Numbered from the stretch's first letter, positions 17,790 through 27,263 are shown. The stretch is 64,000 bases of DNA from Salinisphaera sp040361255 (GCF_040361255.1 NZ_APNG01000001.1:248001-312000), one strand, 5' to 3'. Made by a program: numbers and translations. The notes: generated by a model from the letters alone, not told the origin.

Positions 17790-19253
17790 CTAGAGATAAG
17801 GCGAGAATAACCAGAAAAAGGAATCGCGCAGGCGCGTCGGCCAGCGCCGGCTGTGCAGCTCGGTCAGCGAATAGGCCCGACTCATGGCAATGCTCTCGCG
17901 AATATGCGTGGCCAGGCTTTCCACGCCGGCCGGGTCGAATATCTCGACGGCCAGCTCGAAGTTCAGGCGCAGACTGCGCGGGTCGAGATTGGGCGAGCCG
18001 ACCAGCGCATAGTCCTCGTCGAGCACGAGCAGTTTGGTATGGGCAAACGGCGGCGGCTGATAGTAGATATGCACGCCGCGCATCATCAGTTCGCCCAGCG
18101 CATGCCGCGATGCCCAGTGCACAAACGGCAGATTGTTCTTGGCCGGCAGCACGATCTTGACTTCCAGCCCCCGTAACGCGGCCGATTGCAGCGCGCCTAC
18201 CAGCGCCGGTCCGGGCAGAAAATACGGTGTCATGATCAGCACACTGCGCCGGGCACTGGCGATTGCGGTCTGAATGAGTGTGGTCAGGCGCTCGGTGTCG
18301 CGGGTCGGCCCGTTCTCGATACTGCGACAGGCCGCGTCACCCGCCGGCGCGATCTCACCGCGCGACACGCCGGTCTGACGTCCGGTGGCAAACGCCCAGT
18401 CGGACAGAAACACGGCCTCGATCTGGCGCACCACCGGGCCGGCAAAACGAAAATGCAGATCCGACACGCCACGGCTGCCCTCCACCAGATGCCGGTCGCC
18501 AATATTCATGCCGCCGGTAAACGCCACGCCGGCATCGGTCACCAGGATCTTGCGGTGGTTGCGCAGGTTGAGCTGCAGCGAGGGCGGAATCAGCCGTGGC
18601 GGCAGAAAACGCGCCGACTTGACCCCCTGTTTGTGCAACAGACGCACGGCGCGCCGGCCCGGCCAGGCATAGTATTCGCCCACCCCGTCGATGAGCACGC
18701 GTACATCCACGCCGCGTTCGGCGGCGCGCGCCAGGGCATCGATAAAGCGCTTGCCGGTACGGTTGGTCTCGAAGATATAGGTGGTCAGATAGACGAAACG
18801 ACGGGCTTTTTCGATCGCCTTGAGCATCGGCGGATAGGCCTGCTCGCCGTCGTGCAACACCTCCACGCCATTCTCGGCGACCACCGGCCAGGCCGACAGC
18901 CGGTCGCCGGCCGCGGCCAGGCCCAGCCGGCGGCGATCGAGTATGTCGCTGTAGTCGCGCAACTCGGCGTTGGCGCCGGGCTGATGCGCGCCCAGGCCGT
19001 GGCGCGACTGGCGGTCCAGGCGGCGCGCCCGAATGCGTACGCGATTGACGCCGAACATGTAATACAACAGCGGGCCGATCGGTGGAAACAATACCGACAC
19101 GCCGATCCAGCCAAAGGCGCTGCTGGGTGTTTCGCGGGTGAGCAGCGCATGCACGCTGGCCGCGATCGCGCTGCCGGCCAGTACGACGATCGTGGTCCAG
19201 AACTTGAGCAGTGCGATCAGCTCGGGATCGGTCAGGTAATCCGGTAGATTCAT
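17790..19253 (-). CDS. Cardiolipin synthase-type phospholipase D protein
   Basis: 487 residues from ATG at 19253, which overlaps the oppD stop by 4 bp (ATGA). Two N-terminal membrane segments (about 13-35 and 44-65) are followed by two PLD domains with HKD signatures: NHRK (His233) with GGMNIGD, and AHTK (His405) with GSPNLDPRS. The layout matches bacterial ClsA, which joins two phosphatidylglycerols. Its placement inside an opp gene set is unusual. Confidence 0.9.
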   Translation of the reverse strand: MNLPDYLTDPELIALLKFWTTIVVLAGSAIAASVHALLTRETPSSAFGWIGVSVLFPPIGPLLYYMFGVNRVRIRARRLDRQSRHGLGAHQPGANAELRDYSDILDRRRLGLAAAGDRLSAWPVVAENGVEVLHDGEQAYPPMLKAIEKARRFVYLTTYIFETNRTGKRFIDALARAAERGVDVRVLIDGVGEYYAWPGRRAVRLLHKQGVKSARFLPPRLIPPSLQLNLRNHRKILVTDAGVAFTGGMNIGDRHLVEGSRGVSDLHFRFAGPVVRQIEAVFLSDWAFATGRQTGVSRGEIAPAGDAACRSIENGPTRDTERLTTLIQTAIASARRSVLIMTPYFLPGPALVGALQSAALRGLEVKIVLPAKNNLPFVHWASRHALGELMMRGVHIYYQPPPFAHTKLLVLDEDYALVGSPNLDPRSLRLNFELAVEIFDPAGVESLATHIRESIAMSRAYSLTELHSRRWPTRLRDSFFWLFSPYL

Positions 19254-20068
19254 GGCCGCTCGCGTGTGCGATGCGGCGTTTCCAGACGCGGTACGGCCGC
19301 CAGCAACGCACGGGTATAGTCGTGCGCTGGGGCAGCAAAGATGTCGTCGATCGCACCGCGCTCCACCACTTCGCCGGCACGCATGACCAGCAACCGCTCG
19401 CACTGGCCGGCGACCACGCCCAGATCGTGGGTGATGAGCAGCAACGCGACCTGCGTGCGCTCGCGCAGCTCGGCCATCAGATCGAGAATATCGGCCTGTA
19501 CGGTCACATCGAGGGCAGTGGTGGGTTCGTCGGCAATCAGGATATCCGGTTCGCAAGCCAGCGCCATGGCAATCATCACCCGCTGGCGCATACCACCGGA
19601 AAACTGGTGCGGGTAATAGCGAATCCGACGCGCGGCATCGGGAATCTTGACCGCCTCGAGCATCTCGATCGCGGCCTTCGTCGCGGCCCGCCCGCGCAAA
19701 CCGCGATGGCGCGTGATCACTTCCTTGATCTGGGTGGCGATGCGCAGATGCGGGTTGAGCGTGGTCATCGGATCCTGAAAGATCATGGCGATCCGCGCGC
19801 CGCGAATCCGTTCGAGCGTGCGCCGTTTCGCGCCGATCAGCTCCAGCCGGCCGCGATCGGTTTGCAGGCTCGCGCTGCCCGAGACACGCGCGTTGTCCGC
19901 CAGCAGCCCCATGAGGGCCAGCACGCTCTGACTCTTGCCCGAGCCGGATTCGCCCACGATGCCGACCGATTCACCGGCGGTGAGCTGCAGATCGAGCCCG
20001 CGTACGGCCTCCACCACGCCGTCGGGCGTGTCGAAACGTACTTTCAGATCGCGAACGTCGAGCAGCAT
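19250..20068 (-). CDS. oppD: Oligopeptide ABC transporter ATPase OppD
   Basis: 272 residues from ATG at 20068 (MLLDVRDLKVRF); codons further upstream lie inside a repeat element. Walker A GESGSGKSQ is typical of OppD, followed by FQDPMTTLNPH, FSGGMRQRVMIAMAL, ILIADEPTTALDVT and ITHDLGVV. The protein lacks the Cys-containing C-terminal extension seen in OppF here and is shorter than enterobacterial OppD. It is separated from oppC by 365 bp holding a dispersed repeat, so it may have its own promoter. Confidence 0.92.
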   Translation of the reverse strand: MLLDVRDLKVRFDTPDGVVEAVRGLDLQLTAGESVGIVGESGSGKSQSVLALMGLLADNARVSGSASLQTDRGRLELIGAKRRTLERIRGARIAMIFQDPMTTLNPHLRIATQIKEVITRHRGLRGRAATKAAIEMLEAVKIPDAARRIRYYPHQFSGGMRQRVMIAMALACEPDILIADEPTTALDVTVQADILDLMAELRERTQVALLLITHDLGVVAGQCERLLVMRAGEVVERGAIDDIFAAPAHDYTRALLAAVPRLETPHRTRERP

Positions 20069-20151
20069 GCACCCAGTGTAAGCCACCAACCGGCCAAACG
20101 AAGCCCGCGGCGTCGATTCGACCTGCGTCGTTCCTGCCCGACACAGGGGCT

Positions 20152-20307
20152 CGTTCCTTGGAAAGACATCCGCAAATACATGCCAAAAGCGCAAATCCGC
20201 AACTGCGCATGTACAAAGCTCAGCTCGAAGCGTAAAGGGCCGACGCCTCGCCGCTCGACCGATCGTCTTTTTGCCTTATTCGCGTTTCTTCGCGTTCATT
20301 GGCGGAC
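20152..20307. repeat. Dispersed inverted-end repeat, copy A (oppC-oppD gap)
   Basis: The 365-bp gap between oppD and oppC has no supported gene. It contains two imperfect inverted ends: TCCGCAAATAC... at about 20165-20196 and the opposite-strand TCCGCCAATGAACGCGAA at 20278-20307. The left outer flank reads CGTTCCTTGGAAAGACA. The same end plus flank recurs at 40.1 kb, and the right end plus interior recurs at 57.0 kb, so this is a copy of a family. No transposase is encoded. Confidence 0.7.
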
Positions 20308-20433
20308 AAAATACTTGCCTGATCGCAGCGCGTAGAACGCGATCCGCGGTGCCGATTTAATGCGCGTCGTTTGACACCGCCACGATCAGATACACGACCC
20401 GCTTGATTTCGGGCGTCATGCTGACTCGCGAGC

Positions 20434-21321
20434 CTAGCGATCCTTGGGATCGAGCGCGTCGCGCAAACCGTCGCCGATGAAGTTAAAGCAGAATAGCGTG
20501 GCAGCGAGAAACACCGCCGGCACGATCAACAGCCAGGGCGCGCGATTCATTTCATCGGCGCCGTCCTTGATGAGCGCGCCCCAGGACGTAGCGGGTTCGG
20601 CCACGCCGAGGCCGAGAAAGCTCAGAAACGATTCGAACAGGATGACCTGCGGAATGGTGAGGGTGATATACACCGCCACCACGCCGAGCAGGTTGGGCAC
20701 GATATGGCGGGCGATGATCGACACCGCCGGCGCGCCGGACATGCGCGCGGCTTCGATAAAGGGCTGCTGTTTGAGCGCGAGTGTTTGCCCGCGCACGATA
20801 CGCGCCATATCCAGCCAGTTGATGGCCCCGATGGCCACGAATATCAGCAGGATATTACGGCCGAAAAACACCATCAGCAGGATCACGAAGAACAGAAACG
20901 GCATCGCATAGAGAATATCGACGATGCGCATCATCACCGCGTCCACGCGCCCGCCCGCATAGCCGGCCGTCGCGCCATAGGCCACGCCAATAACCAGGCT
21001 GACCAGCGTGGCGACGAAACCGATCATCAGCGAAATCCGCCCGCCTTCGAGCGCGCGCACGAACAGATCGCGCCCCACCGAGTCGGTACCGAACCAGTGG
21101 GCATCCGTCAGGGTCGGCGCCACCCAGATCGCCCCGTAGTCCTGGTCGAAGTAGTTATGCGGTGACAGCCACGGCCCCACCACGACCGCGACGACGATGA
21201 CGCCCAATACGCCCATCGAGGTCAGCGCGGCCTTGTTGGCACGCAGCCGCCGCAACGCATCGGAGAACAGGCTGCGCCCATGCGCGGCCTGCTGCATGTG
21301 TTTTCGACGTCCGAAGATCAT
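20434..21321 (-). CDS. oppC: Oligopeptide ABC transporter permease OppC
   Basis: 295 residues with about six membrane segments, beginning with an N-terminal OppC_N segment (LTSMGVLGVIVVAVVVG). The cytoplasmic coupling motif EAARMSGAPAVSIIARHIVPN (EAA loop) contacts the ATPase. It forms the inner-membrane pore with OppB. The gene follows oppB after 55 bp on the same strand. Confidence 0.93.
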   Translation of the reverse strand: MIFGRRKHMQQAAHGRSLFSDALRRLRANKAALTSMGVLGVIVVAVVVGPWLSPHNYFDQDYGAIWVAPTLTDAHWFGTDSVGRDLFVRALEGGRISLMIGFVATLVSLVIGVAYGATAGYAGGRVDAVMMRIVDILYAMPFLFFVILLMVFFGRNILLIFVAIGAINWLDMARIVRGQTLALKQQPFIEAARMSGAPAVSIIARHIVPNLLGVVAVYITLTIPQVILFESFLSFLGLGVAEPATSWGALIKDGADEMNRAPWLLIVPAVFLAATLFCFNFIGDGLRDALDPKDR

Positions 21322-21376
21322 GCAGTGCCCACCACCGCGACGGCGAAACGAACGGGCTGGCGCCTGACTTGCCGCA

Positions 21377-22291
21377 TCAATAGCTCACCCTAGGGTCGAG
21401 CCAGCCGTAGAGCAGGTCCACGACGAGATTGAAAGCCACAATGAGGATGCCGTAGAACAGCACCACGCCCATCACCAGCGTGTAGTCGCGGTTGAGCGCC
21501 CCCTGGACGAAAAACTGCCCCAGCCCGGGAATGCCGAAAATCGTCTCGATGACCACCGAACCGGTAATGATGCCGGCCGCCGCCGGGCCCAGATAAGACA
21601 CGATCGGCGTAAGCGCGGCCGGCAGCGCATGCACCCAGACCACGCGCGCAGCGGACAGCCCCTTGGCACGGGCGGTGCGTACATAGTTCGAGCGCATGAC
21701 CTCGATGGTCGAGGCGCGGGCCAGGCGCGCGACATAGGCCATCATCGCGGTACCCAGTGCGAGCACCGGCATCACATAGTTCTGCCAACCATCCAGACCA
21801 CCGGCCGGCAGCCAGTCGTTATAGACCGCGAACATCAGAATCATCAGCGGCGCGAGCACGAAATTGGGGATGGAGATACCCAGCATGGCGAGCGTCATCG
21901 CGCCGTAGTCGGCTGGGCGGTTCTGGCGCAGCGCAGCGAGCATGCCCAACGGCACACCCAAGAGCAGCGCGAACGCCAGCGAGGCCGCACCGAGCTTGAG
22001 CGATACCGGAAAGCCCGAGGCGATGAGGTCGTTGACACTGGTATCGCGATACTGGAAAGACGGGCCGAAATCGAAGTGGGCGATATCCCACAGATAACGC
22101 CCGTACTGCTGATAGATCGGTTCGTCGAGGTGATACTTGGCTTCGAGGTTGGCCCGGACCTGGGCCGGCAGTTCGCGATCGGCATCGAATGGCCCGCCCG
22201 GGGCCGCGCGCATCATCACGAACGCCAGGGTCAGCAGAATGAACAGCGTCGGGATCGCGCCCAGCAGCCGGCGCAGCGCATAGGCCAGCAT
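21377..22291 (-). CDS. oppB: Oligopeptide ABC transporter permease OppB
   Basis: 304 residues. The N-terminus MLAYALRRLLGAIPTLFILL is the classic OppB/DppB opening. It is followed by RAAPGGPFD, a large periplasmic loop and five further membrane segments, with the coupling segment RTARAKGLSAARVVWVHALP. The C-terminus DLLYGWLDPRVSY is typical of the family. The gene is 40 bp downstream of oppA. Confidence 0.95.
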   Translation of the reverse strand: MLAYALRRLLGAIPTLFILLTLAFVMMRAAPGGPFDADRELPAQVRANLEAKYHLDEPIYQQYGRYLWDIAHFDFGPSFQYRDTSVNDLIASGFPVSLKLGAASLAFALLLGVPLGMLAALRQNRPADYGAMTLAMLGISIPNFVLAPLMILMFAVYNDWLPAGGLDGWQNYVMPVLALGTAMMAYVARLARASTIEVMRSNYVRTARAKGLSAARVVWVHALPAALTPIVSYLGPAAAGIITGSVVIETIFGIPGLGQFFVQGALNRDYTLVMGVVLFYGILIVAFNLVVDLLYGWLDPRVSY

Positions 22292-22331
22292 GGCTAGGCG
22301 TCGCCCGTTCGCAAACGTCTGATCAGGGCGC

Positions 22332-23963
22332 TCACGGTTCGATCGACAGATCCTTGCTGTAGTAGGAGTCCAGCGGGTTGCCCTCGAAGCCCTTCACATA
22401 ATCCTTGATCAGGTATTTGCTGACATAGAAATAGATCGGAATGATCGGACTGTCGGCCAGCAATACGGACTCGGCCTTCTTCATGATCTTCATGCGCTCG
22501 GGGCCGTCCGGCATATGCGCCTGTTTTTCCTGCAGGCGGTCGTATTCGGCGCTGGCATAACCGGTGCCGTTGAGGCCGAACTTGGAATTCATCAGTTCGA
22601 AGAAGGTGTTCGGGTCGTCGTAGTCGCCAATCCAGGCCAGCCGGTAGGCCTCGGTATTACCCTGGCGCACGTTGTCGAGAAAGACCTTCCATTCCTCGTT
22701 GCGCAAGGTGACATCGGCACCGAGCACGCTGCGCCACATCGCAGCGATCACCGAGGCGATCTTCTTGTTGCCCTCGCCGCTGTTGTAGCGGATTTCGATC
22801 TGTAACGGCTTGCTCTCGGAATAGCCGGCTTTTTCGTATAGCTCGCGCGCCTTGGCCTCGCGCTTGCTGTCCGAGAGCTTGGTCCACGAGAACTGCGCGC
22901 CTGCATAGCCTTCTACCACCGGCGGAATCCAGCCATAGGCGGGGATTTCGTCGCCCCGGGTAATCTTGTCGACGATGGTGCGCCGGTCGATCGCCATCGA
23001 CAAGGCACGCCGCAACTCGGGCGCATCCTTGAACGGCGGGCGTTTGACGTTCAGGCCGTAGTAGTAGACGCCCAGCGTGGGCTGGGTATGCAGCTGTGCG
23101 GGAATATATTTCTTGATGGCCTCCAGGCGCGGGATCGGCACCGAGGTGGCCCAATCCAGCTCACCGGCCTGATAGCGCGACAACGCCGAGTTCTGGTTGG
23201 TGATCGGGTAGTACTCGACGCGGCCGATCGCGGTCTGGGCATCGTCCCAGTATTGGCGATTGCGCTCGAGCGCAATCATCGAATTCACCCGCCAGCTTTC
23301 GATCTTGTAAGCGCCGTTGGTCACCGCGTTGCCGGGCTGACTGAAGGCCGCGCCGTGGGCCTCGACCGCCGGCTTGTAGACCGGATAGCTGATGCTGTGC
23401 GCCAGCGTGCCCAGAAAATACGGCGTGGGCGCGGTGAGCGTGATTTCGAGGCTGTGATCGTCGAGCGCACGTACGCCCAGGGCTGCGGGCGGTTTGTCAC
23501 CCGCGATGATCGCCTTGGCATTGGCGATCGGCGCATGCAGCTGGGCATAAGGCGAGCCGGTGGCCGGATCGACACTGCGCCGCAGGCTGTACACATAGTC
23601 CTGCGCGGTCAGCGGTTCGCCGTTGGACCAGTGCAGATCCTTGCGCAGTTTGAAGGTATAGACGAGCCCGTTATCGGTCATTTCCCAGGACTCGGCGTCG
23701 GCGGGCTCGATTTCGCCAGCCGGCGAAATCTGAACCAGGCCCGAATACAGATCGCGCAGGATATTGGCCGCCGGCACGCTACGGGCCTGATGCGGATCCA
23801 GGCTTTCCGGCTCGGCGCCGTTACCCCGGCGCAGCACCGTGGTGCCGTCGTCCCGAATCTCGGGCGTGTTCTCGACCGGGAACTTGGCCGACTCCTCGCT
23901 ACTGCAGGCTGCCAGCAGCAGTGCAGCAAACAGGACACACCCTAGCGCTCGAAGCTTGTTCAA
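22332..23963 (-). CDS. oppA: Oligopeptide-binding lipoprotein OppA
   Basis: 543 residues if it starts at TTG 23963, which has GCGGGG about 7 nt upstream; a TTG at 23984 would add seven residues. The signal ends in the lipobox LLLAAC, giving a lipid-anchored binding protein. SBP_bac_5 landmarks include LRRGNGAEPESLDPH near the N-terminus, TFKLRKDLHWSNGEPLTA, and RRALSMAIDR. It binds peptides and delivers them to OppBCDF. It is the first gene of the opp set. Confidence 0.93.
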   Translation of the reverse strand: MNKLRALGCVLFAALLLAACSSEESAKFPVENTPEIRDDGTTVLRRGNGAEPESLDPHQARSVPAANILRDLYSGLVQISPAGEIEPADAESWEMTDNGLVYTFKLRKDLHWSNGEPLTAQDYVYSLRRSVDPATGSPYAQLHAPIANAKAIIAGDKPPAALGVRALDDHSLEITLTAPTPYFLGTLAHSISYPVYKPAVEAHGAAFSQPGNAVTNGAYKIESWRVNSMIALERNRQYWDDAQTAIGRVEYYPITNQNSALSRYQAGELDWATSVPIPRLEAIKKYIPAQLHTQPTLGVYYYGLNVKRPPFKDAPELRRALSMAIDRRTIVDKITRGDEIPAYGWIPPVVEGYAGAQFSWTKLSDSKREAKARELYEKAGYSESKPLQIEIRYNSGEGNKKIASVIAAMWRSVLGADVTLRNEEWKVFLDNVRQGNTEAYRLAWIGDYDDPNTFFELMNSKFGLNGTGYASAEYDRLQEKQAHMPDGPERMKIMKKAESVLLADSPIIPIYFYVSKYLIKDYVKGFEGNPLDSYYSKDLSIEP

Positions 23964-24092
23964 TTTGGCCCCGCGAAACCGCAACTATTCGAAAATACTA
24001 GGTTACACGAATGTTTTGCGCGCGATGCAAGCCTGTCGCCCCACCCGTCGCGGTTCACGGGTGACTCGGCGGGCGCGGTTATCGACCGGTGC

Positions 24093-26006
24093 TCAGGCGG
24101 TTTTTGCCAGTTTCAGTCCGAGTTTCTTCAAGTGCACCAGCAATAACGAGATTGCGGCCGGGGTCATGCCCGGAATACGCGACGCCTGCCCGATACTCGT
24201 CGGGCGTACGTCCTCGAGCTTGCCACGCAGTTCGTTGGACAGCCCGGATACCGCCGCGTAATCCAGATCGGCCGGCAGGGCGGTGGCCTCGTGCTGGCGC
24301 GTCTTTTCGATCTCGGCGCTCTGCCGGGTGATATAGCCCGCGTACTTGGCCTGGATTTCGACCTGCTCGCCGACCGCCTCCGCAGCCTCGGCGTTGAGCT
24401 GCGACAGATCGGGCGCGCCCACGCTTTCGATGGCCACCAAGCAGGCATGATCCACGCCCGGACGCTTGAGCAGTTCGGCCACGGGCGTGGCCTGCTTGAG
24501 CACGCTGCCCAGAACGCGTTCGCCGCGATCGGCGCCGAAGTCTTCCGGCTTGACCACGATCGCCGATAATCGCGCCTGTTCGGCGGCCACCGCGTCGCGC
24601 GCCGCCTCGAACGCCGCCCAGCGCGTATCGTCAACCAGCCCCAGCGCCCGGCCGATGGGCGTCAGGCGCGTATCGGCATTGTCTTCGCGCAGCAGCAGGC
24701 GATGCTCGGCGCGCGAGGTGAACATGCGATAGGGCTCGATCGTGCCGCGGGTGATCAGATCGTCCACGAGCACGCCCAGATAGGCTTCGTCGCGGCGCGG
24801 CCACCAGGCGCTTTCGCCGGCCACCGCACGCGCGGCGTTGAGCCCGGCCAGAAGGCCCTGGGCGGCGGCTTCTTCATAGCCGGTGGTGCCGTTGATCTGG
24901 CCGGCGAAATACAGCCCGGCAATGGCCTTGGTTTCCAGCGTGTAGGAAAGCGCCCGCGGATCGAAATAATCGTATTCGATGGCATAGCCCGGCCGCGTGA
25001 TATGCGCGTTCTCGAAGCCGGCGATCGAGCGTACGACCTTCTGCTGGGTTTCGAACGACAGGCTGGTGGAAATACCGTTGGGGTAGACCTCGGCCGAGGT
25101 CAAGCCCTCCGGCTCGATGAAGATCTGATGCGAGGCCTTGTCGGCGAAGCGCACCACCTTGTCCTCGATCGAGGGGCAATAGCGCGGGCCCACCGAATCG
25201 ATCTGGCCGGAATACATGGCCGATTCGCCGATATTGTCGGCAATGATCCGATGGGTCGTTTCGTTGGTATAGGTGATATGACAGCTCACCTGGCGCGGAT
25301 GCTCGCCGCGCTCACCCATGAACGAAAACACCGGCGCGGGCTCGTCGCCCGGCTGTTCGGCCAGCTGCGAGTAGTCGATGCTCTTGGCATCGATACGCGG
25401 CGGCGTGCCGGTCTTGAGCCGGCCCACCGGCAGATTTAGCGCGCGCAGGCGCTCGGATAACGCATTCGAGGGCGCATCCCCCGCCCGACCGCCGCCGAAG
25501 CGCTTGTGGCCGATATGAATGGTGCCGCCCAGAAACGTGCCTACCGTCAGCACTACCGTGGGTGCATGAAAGGCCAGGCCCATGGTGGTCATCACGCCGG
25601 CCACGCGATCGCCGTCGACGATCAGATCGGCCACCGACTGCTGGAACAGGGCCAGATTGGGTGTGTTCTCGACCATCGAACGCACGGCGGCTTTGTAGAG
25701 CGCCCGATCGGCCTGGGCACGGGTGGCGCGTACCGCCGGGCCCTTGCGGGCGTTGAGCGTACGAAACTGAATGCCACCGCGATCGGCCGCCCGGGCCATG
25801 ACGCCGCCCAGCGCATCGATCTCGCGCACCAGATGACCCTTGCCGATACCGCCAATGGCCGGATTGCAGGACATCTGGCCGATGGTTTCGATGTTGTCGG
25901 TCAAAAGCAGCGTACGCGCGCCCATACGGGCAGCGGCGGTGGCCGCTTCAGTGCCGGCATGGCCGCCACCGACCACGATGACGTCGAAATCGGTCTGGGT
26001 ATTCAT
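24093..26006 (-). CDS. mnmG: tRNA uridine-5-carboxymethylaminomethyl modification enzyme MnmG (GidA)
   Basis: 637 residues from ATG at 26006 (MNTQTDFDVIVVGGGHAG). The FAD-binding GGGHAG is at 13-18, followed by SCNPAIGGIGKGHLVREIDALGG and RRYCPS-like PRYCPSIEDK. The helical C-terminal MnmE-binding domain ends with IPGMTPAAISLLLVHLKK. With MnmE it modifies wobble uridine 34. rsmG and parAB, often downstream of mnmG, are absent here; oppA follows instead. Confidence 0.97.
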   Translation of the reverse strand: MNTQTDFDVIVVGGGHAGTEAATAAARMGARTLLLTDNIETIGQMSCNPAIGGIGKGHLVREIDALGGVMARAADRGGIQFRTLNARKGPAVRATRAQADRALYKAAVRSMVENTPNLALFQQSVADLIVDGDRVAGVMTTMGLAFHAPTVVLTVGTFLGGTIHIGHKRFGGGRAGDAPSNALSERLRALNLPVGRLKTGTPPRIDAKSIDYSQLAEQPGDEPAPVFSFMGERGEHPRQVSCHITYTNETTHRIIADNIGESAMYSGQIDSVGPRYCPSIEDKVVRFADKASHQIFIEPEGLTSAEVYPNGISTSLSFETQQKVVRSIAGFENAHITRPGYAIEYDYFDPRALSYTLETKAIAGLYFAGQINGTTGYEEAAAQGLLAGLNAARAVAGESAWWPRRDEAYLGVLVDDLITRGTIEPYRMFTSRAEHRLLLREDNADTRLTPIGRALGLVDDTRWAAFEAARDAVAAEQARLSAIVVKPEDFGADRGERVLGSVLKQATPVAELLKRPGVDHACLVAIESVGAPDLSQLNAEAAEAVGEQVEIQAKYAGYITRQSAEIEKTRQHEATALPADLDYAAVSGLSNELRGKLEDVRPTSIGQASRIPGMTPAAISLLLVHLKKLGLKLAKTA

Positions 26007-26039
26007 TGCGCGCTCCCGCGATATGGCCGCGGTCGAATT

Positions 26040-26068
26040 CAAAAACACGGCATTTTAACGTGTTTGCG
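26040..26068 (-). terminator. Terminator after the merR gene
   Basis: On the minus strand AAACACG, a 9-nt loop and CGTGTTT are followed by further T residues (CGTGTTTTTGAATT). It lies between the MerR gene end (26137) and the mnmG start (26006), so it probably insulates mnmG. Confidence 0.65.
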
Positions 26069-26136
26069 GTTGCATTTGCGCCATGCGCAGAGTTTGCCGC
26101 CGCACAGACGAAGCCGACACGTAGCCAGGAACTCGG

Positions 26137-26559
26137 TCAGGTCCGCTGATCGCCACGCCGGCGCGAGCGCCGCGACAGGTCGGCCACCGCCAACCCCATC
26201 AGGCGACGAAAGGTGGAGCACTCCAGGTGGCTGGGCGCACTACAGACCGCCGCGTGGCGCAAACCGTCGCGCATGGCCGTGAGCTCGCGGATTCTGCGAT
26301 CCAGTTCGTCGGCCTTGTCGCTCAACGCCTGACGATCGATTTTAGGCGGGCCCGAATCGCCCAGCATCGGCCGAATCTGTGCGAGCGAAAACCCGGCCGA
26401 CCGCCCCAGCGCGATGAGCGCCAGCCGCTCGAGAACCCGAGGGCTGAATTGGCGCCGCAACCCGCGCCGACCGATCGAGCGAATCAGCCCTTTTTCCTCG
26501 TAAAAACGCAGCGTGGACGCAGGCACAGCTGCGCGTTTGGCGACCTCGGCAATATCCAT
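26137..26559 (-). CDS. MerR-family transcriptional regulator
   Basis: 140 residues. The winged HTH is at 1-70 (IAEVAKRAAVPASTLRFYEEKGLI), followed by a coiled-coil dimerisation helix (about 75-103). Cys106 and Cys114 form a C-x7-C pair in the effector loop, the spacing found in CueR-type metal sensors, but the surrounding text (CSAPSHLEC) is not a copy of CueR. The inducer is therefore open: metal or redox. It is divergent from a DUF2938 gene over a strong palindrome. Confidence 0.9.
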   Translation of the reverse strand: MDIAEVAKRAAVPASTLRFYEEKGLIRSIGRRGLRRQFSPRVLERLALIALGRSAGFSLAQIRPMLGDSGPPKIDRQALSDKADELDRRIRELTAMRDGLRHAAVCSAPSHLECSTFRRLMGLAVADLSRRSRRRGDQRT

Positions 26560-26569
26560 TGACCGCGCT

Positions 26570-26593
26570 TTACTTCACTTGAACTTGAAGTAA
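26570..26593. promoter_or_regulatory. Probable MerR operator
   Basis: A perfect inverted repeat TTACTTCA-N8-TGAAGTAA sits between the divergent merR and DUF2938 genes, 10 bp upstream of the merR start. MerR regulators bind such dyads in stretched promoter spacers and commonly control both their own gene and the neighbour. Confidence 0.7.
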
Positions 26594-26633
26594 TAACCTA
26601 ACTCGCCTCTCTCACCAGCGCTACGCATTGACC

Positions 26634-27125
26634 ATGAAAATCCTGCTACTGACCCTCGTGACCGGCCTCGGCGCCACCGTCGCGATGGATGCCTGGGGAC
26701 TGCTAGGCAAGCTACTGTTCGGCCTGTCGGCGCCGCGCTTCGACTGGGTGGGGCGCTGGCTGGGGCATATGCGACATGGCCGGTTTTGGCACATCCGTAT
26801 TGCCGATGCTGCGCCGATCCGTGGCGAACAGGCGCTGGGCTGGACTGCGCATTACCTGATCGGAATCCTTTTCGCCGGTCTGTTGCCACTGCTTGCCGGC
26901 CCCGGCTGGCTCGACCGGCCGACCCTCGGACCGGCGCTGCTGATCGGTGTGGCAACGGTGGCCGCGCCTTTTCTGATCATGCAGCCCGCCATGGGCGCCG
27001 GCCTGGCCGCGCGCCACACCGCCCATCCCGGGAACGCACGCTGGCAGAGCTTGCTGAACCACACGGTATTCGGCATTGGCTTGTTCGTATCGGCCTGGAT
27101 CGCGAAGACGCTGACCGGTTATTAA
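26634..27125 (+). CDS. DUF2938 family membrane protein
   Basis: 163 residues from ATG at 26634; a TTG two codons earlier is possible. Four membrane segments are visible: about 3-24 (LLLTLVTGLGATVAMDAWGLL), 73-92, 101-118 and 137-156. RLGW-like features such as GRWLGHMRHGRFWH and ALGWTAHYLIGILFA match DUF2938 proteins as I know them. Their function is unknown, but they often sit beside MerR regulators, as here. It is the likely regulated target of the divergent MerR. Confidence 0.75.
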   Translation: MKILLLTLVTGLGATVAMDAWGLLGKLLFGLSAPRFDWVGRWLGHMRHGRFWHIRIADAAPIRGEQALGWTAHYLIGILFAGLLPLLAGPGWLDRPTLGPALLIGVATVAAPFLIMQPAMGAGLAARHTAHPGNARWQSLLNHTVFGIGLFVSAWIAKTLTGY

Positions 27126-27250
27126 CCCGGCACACATAGATGAATTATCGGGTTAATAACGCGAGTGCGCGACAGCGTACTCGCCGCGGCCGACGGCCGC
27201 GAAGCTATTGAAAACGGCTGACAGAGTCAGCTGTTTTGGTGCCGGGTTAG
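27122..27250. repeat. Structured intergenic repeat with terminator-like hairpins
   Basis: This tail-to-tail gap holds a perfect 11-bp inverted repeat, TAACCCGGCAC (27123-27133, overlapping the DUF2938 stop) and GTGCCGGGTTA (27239-27249). A third partner, CGGGTTAA (27149-27156), also occurs. Between them are the hairpins GCGAGT/ACTCGC, CGCGGCC-gac-GGCCGCG and AAAAC-GGCTGAC/GTCAGC-GTTTT (27211-27237). The last is flanked by A and T runs and can terminate both the DUF2938 gene and the opposite DUF945 gene. A related hairpin plus flank occurs at 60382-60420. Confidence 0.7.
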
Positions 27251-27263
27251 TAGCCGGCGGCGC

